From the NCBI GenBank assembly GCA_030609125.1, contig JAUWCW010000080.1, positions 1 through 8,038 of the forward strand: a DNA stretch of 8,038 bases, given 5' to 3'. The DNA is from Candidatus Rokuibacteriota bacterium (GTDB lineage: Bacteria; JAUVQV01). Shown here one piece after another: positions 1 to 5,753 of the stretch (the stretch's first letter is position 1; the number at the start of each line of letters is the position of its first letter). The notes below the pieces were generated by a model that saw nothing but the letters and a program-made list of their open reading frames with translations, was not told the origin of the DNA and ran no database searches. The position numbers were made by a program, and so were the translations under genes.

Positions 1-262
1 GGGAGCTTATCTCCTGAGTGGCCGGGAGAGTCCTGGCGCGGATGCCGTCGAAGACATCCTCCATGGCGTGGCTGAGGGCCACGATGGAGTCATACCCCAT
101 GGAACCGGCCATGCCCTTGATGGAGTGGGCATCGCGAAAGAGCGTGTCGATGCCGCCGAACCCTTCACCCTCCTTCTCGAGGCGGAGAAGCTCCCGGTTC
201 ATGCTCTGCAGGTATTCCCTGCATTCTTCGAGAAAGAGCTTGCGGTATTTATCAAGATCCAT
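1..262 (-). CDS. cheA: CheA-type histidine kinase, N-terminal Hpt (P1) part only
   Basis: Partial gene: 87 codons are present from ATG (260-262) and the frame is still open at the left edge. The product is the start of a CheA kinase, the cytoplasmic core of a chemosensory array. The visible part is the P1 phosphotransfer domain, with AHSIKGMAGSMGY at residues 45-57; H46 is the expected phosphorylated histidine. An acidic/amphipathic first helix (about residues 4-31) and HAMEDVFDGIR (65-75) also fit P1. The P3 dimerisation, P4 kinase and P5 CheW-like domains would lie outside the window, so a short stand-alone Hpt protein cannot be excluded, but the operon position favours CheA. It is the last visible gene of the cheR-mcp-cheW-cheY-cheA operon, 29 bp after cheY. 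A GGAGGGGG stretch upstream lies further than usual from the ATG (about 12-16 nt). No other in-frame start is visible. Confidence 0.88.
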   Translation of the reverse strand, partial: MDLDKYRKLFLEECREYLQSMNRELLRLEKEGEGFGGIDTLFRDAHSIKGMAGSMGYDSIVALSHAMEDVFDGIRARTLPATQEISS

Positions 263-291
263 GGCGCGGCACGGGCCCCCTCCGTCCGTCT

Positions 292-660
292 TCAGTCGCT
301 CGAGAGAACCTTCTGGGCAACTTCTATGACCTTGGGAGGCTTGAAGGGCTTGACGATGAAGTCCCTGGCGCCCGCCTCAAGGGCCTCCATGATGAGGGTC
401 TCCTGCCCGAGAGCGCTGCAGATGACGATCTTCGCCCCGCTGTCCACAGACATGATCTGCTTGAGAGCCTCGATGCCGTTCTTTTCCGGCATAACAATGT
501 CCATCGTGACCAGGTCGGGCTTGAGCTGCTGGTACATCTCGATCGCCTCGTTGCCGTTCTGCGCCTCGCCCACGATATCGAATCCGCTCTCGGAGAAGAT
601 GTTGCGCAGCATGTTCCGCATGAAGAGGGCGTCATCGACAATCAGAACTCTTGCTCCCAT
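292..660 (-). CDS. cheY: CheY-type single-domain response regulator
   Basis: This 122-residue receiver domain has no output domain, the usual CheY size. It should take phosphate from CheA H46 and carry the signal to a motor or another effector. Visible receiver residues are the acidic pair D9-D10 (VLIVDD), phospho-acceptor D54 in TMDIVMPEKNG, switch residue S82 (ICSALG), and K104-P105 (IVKPFKP). The frame could be extended to a TTG at 676-678, but that extension would encode the ribosome binding site itself: AAAGGAG lies 8 nt before the ATG at 658-660, so that ATG is the start. The gene lies 23 bp after cheW and 29 bp before cheA in one transcription unit. DALFMRNMLRNI in the first helix is typical of chemotaxis-type CheY proteins rather than DNA-binding regulators. 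Whether it acts on flagella or on a non-motility output cannot be told from this domain. Confidence 0.95.
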   Translation of the reverse strand: MGARVLIVDDALFMRNMLRNIFSESGFDIVGEAQNGNEAIEMYQQLKPDLVTMDIVMPEKNGIEALKQIMSVDSGAKIVICSALGQETLIMEALEAGARDFIVKPFKPPKVIEVAQKVLSSD

Positions 661-683
661 GGATGGTTCTCCTTTCAATCACC

Positions 684-1172
684 TCACCCGTCCTGCCCGC
701 CGGCAGGCTCGGGAAGCCGGGCAATGGTGCCGGCCAGCTTCTCAGGATCAATCACGTTGGCCATCTTGCCTCCGAAGTCAAGTATTCCGTGAAGAAAGTC
801 CGGCTGTCCTTTTCCGTCGGAGGCGGCACTCTGCTCCAGCAGACGGCGGGGAACCCATTCAATGCCGTCGATGGAGTGCACCGCGATCCCCACCGACATC
901 TCCCGCCGGTGCAGAAAGACAGCCACTTCACCCTCCGCGTCCTCGCCGATTCCGGTGAGGCGGGCGAAATTCACGATCGTGTAGATCTCCCCGCGATGGT
1001 TGACAACTCCCACCACACTCGAGGGGGCCAGGGGCACGGGCGTCCATTCCCGGGCGACGACAATCTCCTCCACCGACGAAACCGCCAGAGCGAAAAGCTC
1101 TCCCCCGCTGTGAAAAAAGAGCGTGCGGCACTTTTCCTCCTCAACCTGCGGCGCCGACTGCCCGGAGCTCAC
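684..1172 (-). CDS. cheW: CheW-like adaptor protein
   Basis: This 162-residue CheW-domain protein is the cytoplasmic adaptor that couples receptors to the CheA P5 domain. After a short polar leader (residues 1-14), the SH3-like fold follows, with LFFHSGGELFALAVSSVEEIV near the N-terminus and the family hallmark GVVNHRGEIYTIVNF (about 55-69), which keeps the N-x-RG core. The C-terminal part (FLHGILDFGGKMANVIDPEKL) matches the second subdomain. Length is close to the family norm. The start is GTG at 1170-1172, 8 nt after the receptor stop codon, with only a weak purine-rich stretch upstream, so translational coupling to the receptor gene is likely. The next in-frame Met is well inside the fold. 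The gene sits between mcp and cheY, as difC sits in the Myxococcus dif locus. No kinase or receiver domain is fused to it. Confidence 0.9.
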   Translation of the reverse strand: MSSGQSAPQVEEEKCRTLFFHSGGELFALAVSSVEEIVVAREWTPVPLAPSSVVGVVNHRGEIYTIVNFARLTGIGEDAEGEVAVFLHRREMSVGIAVHSIDGIEWVPRRLLEQSAASDGKGQPDFLHGILDFGGKMANVIDPEKLAGTIARLPEPAGGQDG

Positions 1173-1180
1173 GATTCCCG

Positions 1181-2422
1181 CTAGCCCCTGACGGTAAACC
1201 TGGAAACGAGCTTCTGCATGTCTTCCGCCAACTGGGAGATGCTCTGGGAGGAGGTTGCCATCTCCTCCATCGTGGCCGTAAGCTCCTCCGTGGCGGCCGA
1301 GGCCTCCTCGGTGGCGGCGGCGTTGTCCTCGGCAATGCGGAATATCTCGTCCGTCGTCTTGACCATCTCCTCGGTCCCGCGGTTCTGCTCCTCTGCCTGG
1401 GCCGAGATCTCCTGGACGCCGCTGGCCGACTCGACGCTGGCACTGATGATCCTGTCCAGGGAGGTCCGCACCGTGTCGATAACCTCCCTGCCCTCGCCGA
1501 TAACGGCGTTCCCCGCAACCATGGACGAGAGCACCTCCTTGCTCTCCCCGGCGAACTCGCTGATCAGTTCCGTGATCTCCTCCGCCGACTTCTGGGTCTT
1601 CTCCGAGAGTTTGCGAACCTCGTCGGCCACCACGGCGAACCCCCTGCCGTACTCACCGGCCCGGGCGGCCTCGATGGTCGCATTCAAGGCCAGGAGGTTC
1701 GTCTGCTGGGAGATGCCGGTGATGACCTCCACGATCTTGCCGATCTTCCGGGTGCGCTCCTCGAAGCCGTGAACCAGCTCCGTGGAGGACTCCATCTGCT
1801 CGAAAACCTCCCCCATCTTGCCGAGGGCCTTGGAGACCGCCTCGCCCCCGTCCTGGGCGGTATCGCCGGCGGCTTTGCTGGAGGCGGCGATCTCCCCCGC
1901 CCGCTTGGCGATCTTTTCCATGGAGGAGGCGCTCTCCTTGATGCGGGCCGAGGCCTTCGTCACGCCTTCCACCTGAACCTCGGCACCCTTAGCGATATGC
2001 TCCGTCGCAGAGGCAATCTCCTGCGTCGAGGCGCTCATCTGCTGGGCCGAGTTGGACAGCCCCCTGGCGGATGCGCTCAGGGTGGTGGCATTCTGCTGGA
2101 CCTGGCTCACCACAATCTGCAGTTCCTTCACCATCGTCCGGAAGGCACGGGCCAGCTCGCCGATCTCTTCCTCTTCGGGGATGCTCACTTCCTTGGTAAG
2201 GTCCCCGGCGGCTATCTCCCTGGCCACCGCCGACAGATCCTTCAGGCCCGAGACAATGCTGCGCGAAACAAGGTACCCCAGCCCCATGCCGACGGCCATG
2301 CCGACGGCGCCGGAGAGCCACAGCCTCTGAAAGGGGTCCTTGATGACAAAGGTGAAGACGGCATTGATGAATAGAATCGACACGACGACGACGAAAAAGC
2401 TCAGTACAAGTTTAACCTTCAT
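1181..2422 (-). CDS. Methyl-accepting chemotaxis protein without a periplasmic sensor domain (DifA-like)
   Basis: A 413-residue chemoreceptor (numbering from this start). TM1 is about residues 5-27; a loop of roughly seven residues (KDPFQRL) follows; TM2 is about 35-52. There is no room for an external ligand-binding domain. A HAMP segment (about 53-105) leads into a long coiled coil with the canonical signalling tip [20 protein letters not shown] near 237-256 and [18 protein letters not shown] after it. The C-terminus ends SRFTVRG, with no WxxF-type CheR tether. The start was chosen because GGGAGGGTGAT directly precedes the ATG at 2420-2422. An alternative ATG at 2459-2461 adds 13 residues (426 in all) and overlaps the cheR stop as ATGA, but its upstream AAGG is weaker. 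The sensorless architecture and position before cheW-cheY-cheA resemble DifA, thought to relay signals from other surface components such as type IV pili. That role is inference. Confidence 0.93.
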   Translation of the reverse strand: MKVKLVLSFFVVVVSILFINAVFTFVIKDPFQRLWLSGAVGMAVGMGLGYLVSRSIVSGLKDLSAVAREIAAGDLTKEVSIPEEEEIGELARAFRTMVKELQIVVSQVQQNATTLSASARGLSNSAQQMSASTQEIASATEHIAKGAEVQVEGVTKASARIKESASSMEKIAKRAGEIAASSKAAGDTAQDGGEAVSKALGKMGEVFEQMESSTELVHGFEERTRKIGKIVEVITGISQQTNLLALNATIEAARAGEYGRGFAVVADEVRKLSEKTQKSAEEITELISEFAGESKEVLSSMVAGNAVIGEGREVIDTVRTSLDRIISASVESASGVQEISAQAEEQNRGTEEMVKTTDEIFRIAEDNAAATEEASAATEELTATMEEMATSSQSISQLAEDMQKLVSRFTVRG

Positions 2423-2436
2423 ATCACCCTCCCGCG
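2422..2436 (-). promoter_or_regulatory. Ribosome binding site deciding the mcp start
   Basis: On the minus strand the bases before the ATG at 2420-2422 read GGGAGGGTGAT. This places a GGAGG-type Shine-Dalgarno about 5 nt from the start. The upstream in-frame ATG at 2459-2461 has only AAGG four nt away. Both starts could be used. Confidence 0.6.
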
Positions 2437-2457
2437 CTCCAAGAATCCCGCGCCTGG

Positions 2458-3288
2458 TCATCCTGCCTTGCGATATATTCTTTCCCTGGCGTCCACAACC
2501 TCAAACGCTTCCCGAGCCGGCCCCACCAGAACCTCGGTCCGGCCCAGGGCGAGGAACCCACCGGGCCGGAGGACGCGGCTGAAGTGTTCCACAATCTGTT
2601 CCTGCGGCTTTCGCTCTATGTAAATCAGGAGGTTACGGCAGAGAATGAAGTCGTATTCTCCCGCGGGCGGGTCCATGAGGATGTCCAGCCGGTGAAACTT
2701 CACCATCTTCCTGATTCCGGGCACGATACGATAGGAGGCGTTCTTCACAAAGTATTTCTTTTCGAGGGACGGATCGAGCTCCTTCAGCTGGCTCTTGCGG
2801 AACCCCCCCCCCTTGGCCTCCTCCAGGATCTTTTCATCGATGTCGATCGCCTCGATGCGAACGTTGCGCCCCCGCAGATCTTCTCCCAGGTACTCGCTTA
2901 TCAGTATGGCCAGGGAGTAGGGCTCCTCCCCCCTGGCACAGCCGACGCTCCACAGGCGCACAGGTCGCGAGGGGGGACCGGCGAAAAGATCCGGGAAGAC
3001 TTTCTCTTCAACAGCCCGGAAGGTTGAGGGATTCCTGAAGAAGCTGCTGACGTGTATGGTGAGACAGAGCAAGAGTTTGTCCAGCTCTTCCTCGTCGCTC
3101 TCCAGGTACGCCACGTATCGGGCCACGTTCTCACAGCCGGTCGCGCGGAGCCGGACGGCCACCCTCCGGCGGAGAAATTTCTCCTTGTACGGATGAAGGT
3201 CCATACCCGTTTTCCGGTAGACTGCCCTGTGAAGGGGATCCAAGTTCCCTGCGTCCTCCGACACGTCCTGACCTTTCAGTGAAATCAC
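2458..3288 (-). CDS. cheR: CheR-type chemoreceptor glutamate methyltransferase
   Basis: A 276-residue protein of CheR size that transfers methyl groups from S-adenosylmethionine to glutamates on the receptor helices. An N-terminal helical domain (about residues 17-75) is followed by VSSFFRNP (about 80-87) and the SAM-binding core: [15 protein letters not shown], matching the family GCxxGEEPYS motif, the acidic EAIDID strand, and [22 protein letters not shown] lies near the C-terminus. It is the first gene of the operon and overlaps or abuts the receptor gene, its likely substrate. Start: GTG at 3286-3288 with GGGGG about 7 nt upstream; a second GTG at 3262-3264 (268 residues) has GAAAGG 7 nt upstream and is a real alternative. 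A run of ten G (2803-2812) encodes Gly-Gly-Gly after EAK; the frame is intact as given. No tetratricopeptide extension is present. Confidence 0.94.
   Translation of the reverse strand: MISLKGQDVSEDAGNLDPLHRAVYRKTGMDLHPYKEKFLRRRVAVRLRATGCENVARYVAYLESDEEELDKLLLCLTIHVSSFFRNPSTFRAVEEKVFPDLFAGPPSRPVRLWSVGCARGEEPYSLAILISEYLGEDLRGRNVRIEAIDIDEKILEEAKGGGFRKSQLKELDPSLEKKYFVKNASYRIVPGIRKMVKFHRLDILMDPPAGEYDFILCRNLLIYIERKPQEQIVEHFSRVLRPGGFLALGRTEVLVGPAREAFEVVDARERIYRKAG
2803..2812 (-). repeat. Ten-base G homopolymer inside cheR
   Basis: The plus strand shows ten consecutive C, so the cheR coding strand has ten G, covering the last base of an AAG codon and three GGG codons. The reading frame is open on both sides and the flanking protein fits the family, so ten is the in-frame length. 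Such tracts are prone to polymerase slippage and to sequencing error. Confidence 0.85.
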
Positions 3289-3301
3289 ACCTTTACCCCC
3301 G

Positions 3302-3337
3302 GCTGTGAAATGATAGCAGAGGCCGGAAAAAGGTCAA
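3302..3337 (-). promoter_or_regulatory. Sigma-70-like promoter of the chemosensory operon
   Basis: On the minus strand, TTGACC (complement of 3332-3337) is separated by 16 bp from TATCAT (complement of 3310-3315). A TG one base before the -10 gives an extended -10 (TGCTATCAT). Each hexamer matches consensus at five of six bases. The predicted start is near 3303-3304, giving a leader of about 15 nt before the GTG at 3286-3288, or about 40 nt before the GTG at 3262-3264. No flagellar (sigma-28) or sigma-54 element was seen in this interval. Confidence 0.65.
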
Positions 3338-3412
3338 ACCGTGATGGAACCATTCCGGGCCGTGAAACATCCAATGTCGAGAAGAGTAGAATTGTGCAGG
3401 AGAGCCCGACTG

Positions 3413-3448
3413 TTGAAAAATGAGGAAGAAGGGACTATACTTAAGCGG
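3413..3448 (+). promoter_or_regulatory. Sigma-70-like promoter of the cysteine-rich small gene
   Basis: TTGAAA (3413-3418), an exact 17-bp spacer and TATACT (3436-3441) give a promoter matching consensus at five of six bases in each hexamer. Seven bases downstream of the -10 lies 3448, immediately before the ATG at 3449-3451. Transcription would therefore begin at or within a base or two of the start codon. It diverges from the cheR promoter, with about 75 bp between the two -35 boxes. Confidence 0.62.
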
Positions 3449-3838
3449 ATGGGTAATAATAGCGTAAGACGAATCCTGGCGGTTCTCCTTGTCGTTCTTC
3501 TCGCCGCTTCGCCGCTGGCCGCTGCGGTCTGCACCATGTCCTGCAGCGACGGCGGGGGGCCCTGTTGCTGTGAGAACCCCGGAGGTTTCGGGGCAACCCG
3601 GTATTCGGCTGAGTCCTGTTGCAGCGCCGAGGCAAGATCCCCGGCGACGGCGAACCTCACCGCCGAGTTTCTCACGCACGGCAGCCAGGCAAATCCCCTC
3701 CTCGCAGCCACGCTTGATTCTTCCCTGGAAACAGGTGACTCCGCAGATTTTGCGCGGAGCTATGCAACTCCCGCGGGCAGGCAGGCCCGCGGTCGATCAT
3801 CCCCTCTTTTTCTGTTCAACGTCTCCTTTCTGATCTGA
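3449..3838 (+). CDS. Small secreted cysteine-rich protein of unknown function
   Basis: I do not recognise this 129-residue protein. The N-terminus is a clear export signal: basic VRR at residues 6-8, a hydrophobic core (about 9-20), then ASPLAAA, which suits signal peptidase I near residues 24-27. C28 follows AAAV, which is not a good lipobox. The mature part starts with a cysteine cluster, C28, C32, C39-C40-C41, C57 and C58, suggesting metal binding or disulfides outside the cytoplasm. The rest is low in recognisable features and ends with a hydrophobic PLFLFNVSFLI. The open frame extends upstream to about 3341, but a strong promoter lies inside that extension and the signal peptide fits best from 3449. 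No Shine-Dalgarno is seen. It is followed 133 bp later by an FtrD-like metal/redox cassette on the same strand, so a related role is plausible but unproven. Confidence 0.6.
   Translation: MGNNSVRRILAVLLVVLLAASPLAAAVCTMSCSDGGGPCCCENPGGFGATRYSAESCCSAEARSPATANLTAEFLTHGSQANPLLAATLDSSLETGDSADFARSYATPAGRQARGRSSPLFLFNVSFLI
3771..3792 (+). repeat. Perfect 8-bp GC inverted repeat
   Basis: CCGCGGGC (3771-3778) and GCCCGCGG (3785-3792) are perfect complements around the six-base loop AGGCAG. The repeat lies near the 3' end of the small cysteine-rich gene and would form a very stable RNA hairpin. A short T run occurs about 11 bases later, too distant for a classical terminator. It could slow ribosomes, stabilise the message or act as partial attenuation; none of this can be told from sequence. 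Confidence 0.6.
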
Positions 3839-3847
3839 TACCCGGTA

Positions 3848-3872
3848 CCGGTCCGTCCGACGACGGCGCCGG
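3848..3872 (+). repeat. Hairpin in the leader of the FtrD-like gene
   Basis: In the 133-bp gap, CCGG/CCGG (3848-3851 with 3869-3872) encloses CCGTC/GACGG (3853-3857 with 3862-3866) and a CGAC tetraloop, with a small internal loop between the stems. No T run follows, so it does not look like a terminator. The gap holds no other convincing element; GATAAT at 3941-3946 lacks a matching -35. Confidence 0.35.
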
Positions 3873-3971
3873 CGGCTCACCCGAGCCCGGGAAGCAGGTC
3901 TTTCCGGATCCCCAGCGACGGGACCGGAACATCCCTGACAGATAATGGAATGAAAACAAGGAGACCGTACC

Positions 3972-4565
3972 ATGAGAGCGTGTCCGAAATGCAACGAGAA
4001 TGTGAAAGGCAAAGCCCAGTTCTGCCCCTCCTGTGGGGAAAAAATAGGGCAGCGCACGGCGGGGGAGAAGAAAGCCCGCCTGACAGAGGAAAAAAAGAGC
4101 AGCAAGACGCCCATGCTTGCAGTCGGGGCCCTCGTCCTCGTCGCCGGCGCGGCCCTGGCCGTCTTCGCCCTCTTTCGCTCGCCGTCCAACTCGGTCGGAA
4201 CCGGTTCCTCCACGGCCGCTGACAAAGAGATCTCCTTCGATCTCGCCACCTTCGATGACGGCAAGACCAAGCACTACAGCTACGACGCCCCAGGCGGAAA
4301 GAGGGTCAAATTTTTCGTTCTGAAGAGCAGCGACGGCGTGGTGCGGGCGGCCTTCGACGCCTGCGACGTCTGCTACCAGTCCAAGAAGGGCTACCGACAG
4401 GAAGGGGACTTCATGGTCTGCAACAACTGCGGGCAGCGGTTCTCTTCGACCAAGATCAACGAGATTCGCGGCGGCTGCAACCCGGCGCCCCTGGAGAGAA
4501 CCGTCGCGGGCGACAAGCTTGTGATCGCCGTGGCCGACATTCTCCCCGGGGCCCGGTACTTCTAA
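3972..4565 (+). CDS. Membrane protein with N-terminal zinc ribbon and FtrD-like (DUF2318) periplasmic domain
   Basis: A 197-residue protein with three parts. Residues 4-22 form a cytoplasmic zinc ribbon (C4-P-K-C7 and C18-P-S-C21-G). A charged linker precedes one membrane helix (about 48-68). Residues 85-197, probably periplasmic, match the DUF2318/FtrD-like family: RAAFDACDVCYQSKKGY, MVCNNCGQRF and GGCNPAPL, with cysteines at 131, 134, 150, 153 and 169. The family is annotated as a membrane iron-sulfur or metal-binding component and occurs with P19/FTR1 ferrous-iron uptake genes. Whether this one binds iron, copper or a cluster is not decidable here. The start is supported by AAGGAG 8 nt before the ATG. 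It is followed after 12 bp by a permease and then an ATPase gene, so it is likely the substrate-handling or accessory part of that transporter. The usual P19 and FTR1 partners are absent from the window. Confidence 0.82.
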   Translation: MRACPKCNENVKGKAQFCPSCGEKIGQRTAGEKKARLTEEKKSSKTPMLAVGALVLVAGAALAVFALFRSPSNSVGTGSSTAADKEISFDLATFDDGKTKHYSYDAPGGKRVKFFVLKSSDGVVRAAFDACDVCYQSKKGYRQEGDFMVCNNCGQRFSSTKINEIRGGCNPAPLERTVAGDKLVIAVADILPGARYF

Positions 4566-4577
4566 CGTGGTGACGGC

Positions 4578-5741
4578 ATGAAACTTCGCAACATAGCCCT
4601 CAGCAACATCAAGCGGAGGAAGGCGAAAATCTCCTTCCTCCTGGCGGGGCTGATGGTCGGCGTGGCGACAGTGGTGGCGCTGGTGACCATCACCATCACC
4701 CTCAACCAGGACATCGAGGAGAAACTCGACCGTTTCGGCGCCAACATCGTCATCAGCCCCAGGACGGAAGGACTGTCACTGGCTTACGGGGGCATCAGCC
4801 TTGGCGGTGTCTCCTACAACGTCAAGGAGATCAGCAGTGAGGAGGTCGCCCGTATCGACCGCATCAAGAACCGCAAGAACATCAAGGTCATAGCCCCCAA
4901 GACGCTGGGCGTCGTGGCAATCTCCAGCAAGTCCGTTCTCCTGGCCGGCATCGACGTGCCCAGGGAATTGGAAATGAAGCAGTGGTGGCAGATCGAAGGC
5001 CGCGCCCCCGAGACGGACAGCGAGGTCCTGGCGGGGAAGGTCGTCGCCGAGAGCCTCGGCCTCTCGCCGGGATCCTCCATTGCGATCAAGGGCAGGGAGC
5101 TTAAGGTGTCCGGCGTCATCGGCGCCACGGGTTCCCAGGACGACGAGATCCTTTTCACTTCCATCGCCACTGCCCAGTCACTTCTCGGCAAGGAAGGTCT
5201 CTACAGCCTGGTCGAGGTGAGCGCACTCTGCCGGGACTGTCCCGTGGATGAAATCGTGGCTCAGATCTCCGCGCAGATCCCGGGGGCGCGGGTGAGCGCG
5301 GTGCAGCAGGTAGTCAAATCGAAAATGCAGGCTCTGGATCATCTCGTCAAACTCACCATGGGGATCTCGGCGGTGGTCCTCTTCATCGGTGTCCTTATCG
5401 TCATGGTGACGATGATGGGCTCCATCAAGGAGCGTACCCGCGAGATCGGAATCTTCCGGGCCATCGGCTTCCGGCAGGGTCACATCATGAAGATCATCCT
5501 TCTCGAAGCGGTCATCGTATCCTTCGCCGCCGGGGTGCTGGGCTGGATCTTCGGCATCGGCGTGGCCAAGGTCAGCCTCCCCCTGTTCGCGGAAGGAGAG
5601 GCCGGCGCGGTCGCCCTCAACCTCTCTCTCGCCGTCGGCGCCGTGTTGATGGCAGTCCTCACCGGACTTCTCTCCAGCATCTACCCCGCCATGAAGGCCG
5701 TCAGAATGGCCCCCAACGAAGCCCTGAGAATTCTCTACTGA
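4578..5741 (+). CDS. ABC transporter permease, MacB/FtsX family
   Basis: A 387-residue permease with the four-helix MacB/FtsX layout: TM1 about residues 17-41, a large periplasmic core domain (about 42-258), then TM2 (about 260-284), TM3 (about 306-330) and TM4 (about 348-371). SIKERTREIGIFRAIG after TM2 is the conserved cytoplasmic coupling segment, and MAPNEALR near the C-terminus is typical. The protein ends in RILY. The periplasmic domain holds a C218-R-D-C221 pair in ALCRDCPVDE, unusual for generic lipoprotein or efflux permeases and a possible link to the cysteine-rich partner upstream. Members of this family generally drive mechanical work in the periplasm or lipoprotein/substrate extrusion rather than classical import. 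Gaps to both neighbours are 12 bp, so the three genes form one operon. Only GGTGA precedes the ATG as a weak ribosome site. The substrate is unknown. Confidence 0.9.
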   Translation: MKLRNIALSNIKRRKAKISFLLAGLMVGVATVVALVTITITLNQDIEEKLDRFGANIVISPRTEGLSLAYGGISLGGVSYNVKEISSEEVARIDRIKNRKNIKVIAPKTLGVVAISSKSVLLAGIDVPRELEMKQWWQIEGRAPETDSEVLAGKVVAESLGLSPGSSIAIKGRELKVSGVIGATGSQDDEILFTSIATAQSLLGKEGLYSLVEVSALCRDCPVDEIVAQISAQIPGARVSAVQQVVKSKMQALDHLVKLTMGISAVVLFIGVLIVMVTMMGSIKERTREIGIFRAIGFRQGHIMKIILLEAVIVSFAAGVLGWIFGIGVAKVSLPLFAEGEAGAVALNLSLAVGAVLMAVLTGLLSSIYPAMKAVRMAPNEALRILY

Positions 5742-5753
5742 GAGGAGCACGCC

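Noticed and set aside
661-678. TTG start for cheY giving six extra residues
   Set aside because: Those codons are the ribosome binding site (AAAGGAG) for the ATG at 658-660.
68-958. Long plus-strand open frame (296 codons)
   Set aside because: It is antisense to cheA, cheY and cheW, which have clear motifs; the frame is a by-product of high GC and its protein is low-complexity.
3341-3448. Upstream extension of the small cysteine-rich gene
   Set aside because: A strong promoter lies within it, and it would place a charged segment before the signal peptide.
3293-3711. Minus-strand open frames upstream of cheR
   Set aside because: They run antisense through the divergent promoters and the small gene and have no domain or ribosome site support.
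3941-3946. GATAAT as a -10 for the FtrD-like gene
   Set aside because: No plausible -35 lies 16-18 bp upstream; transcription from the 3413-3441 promoter is simpler.
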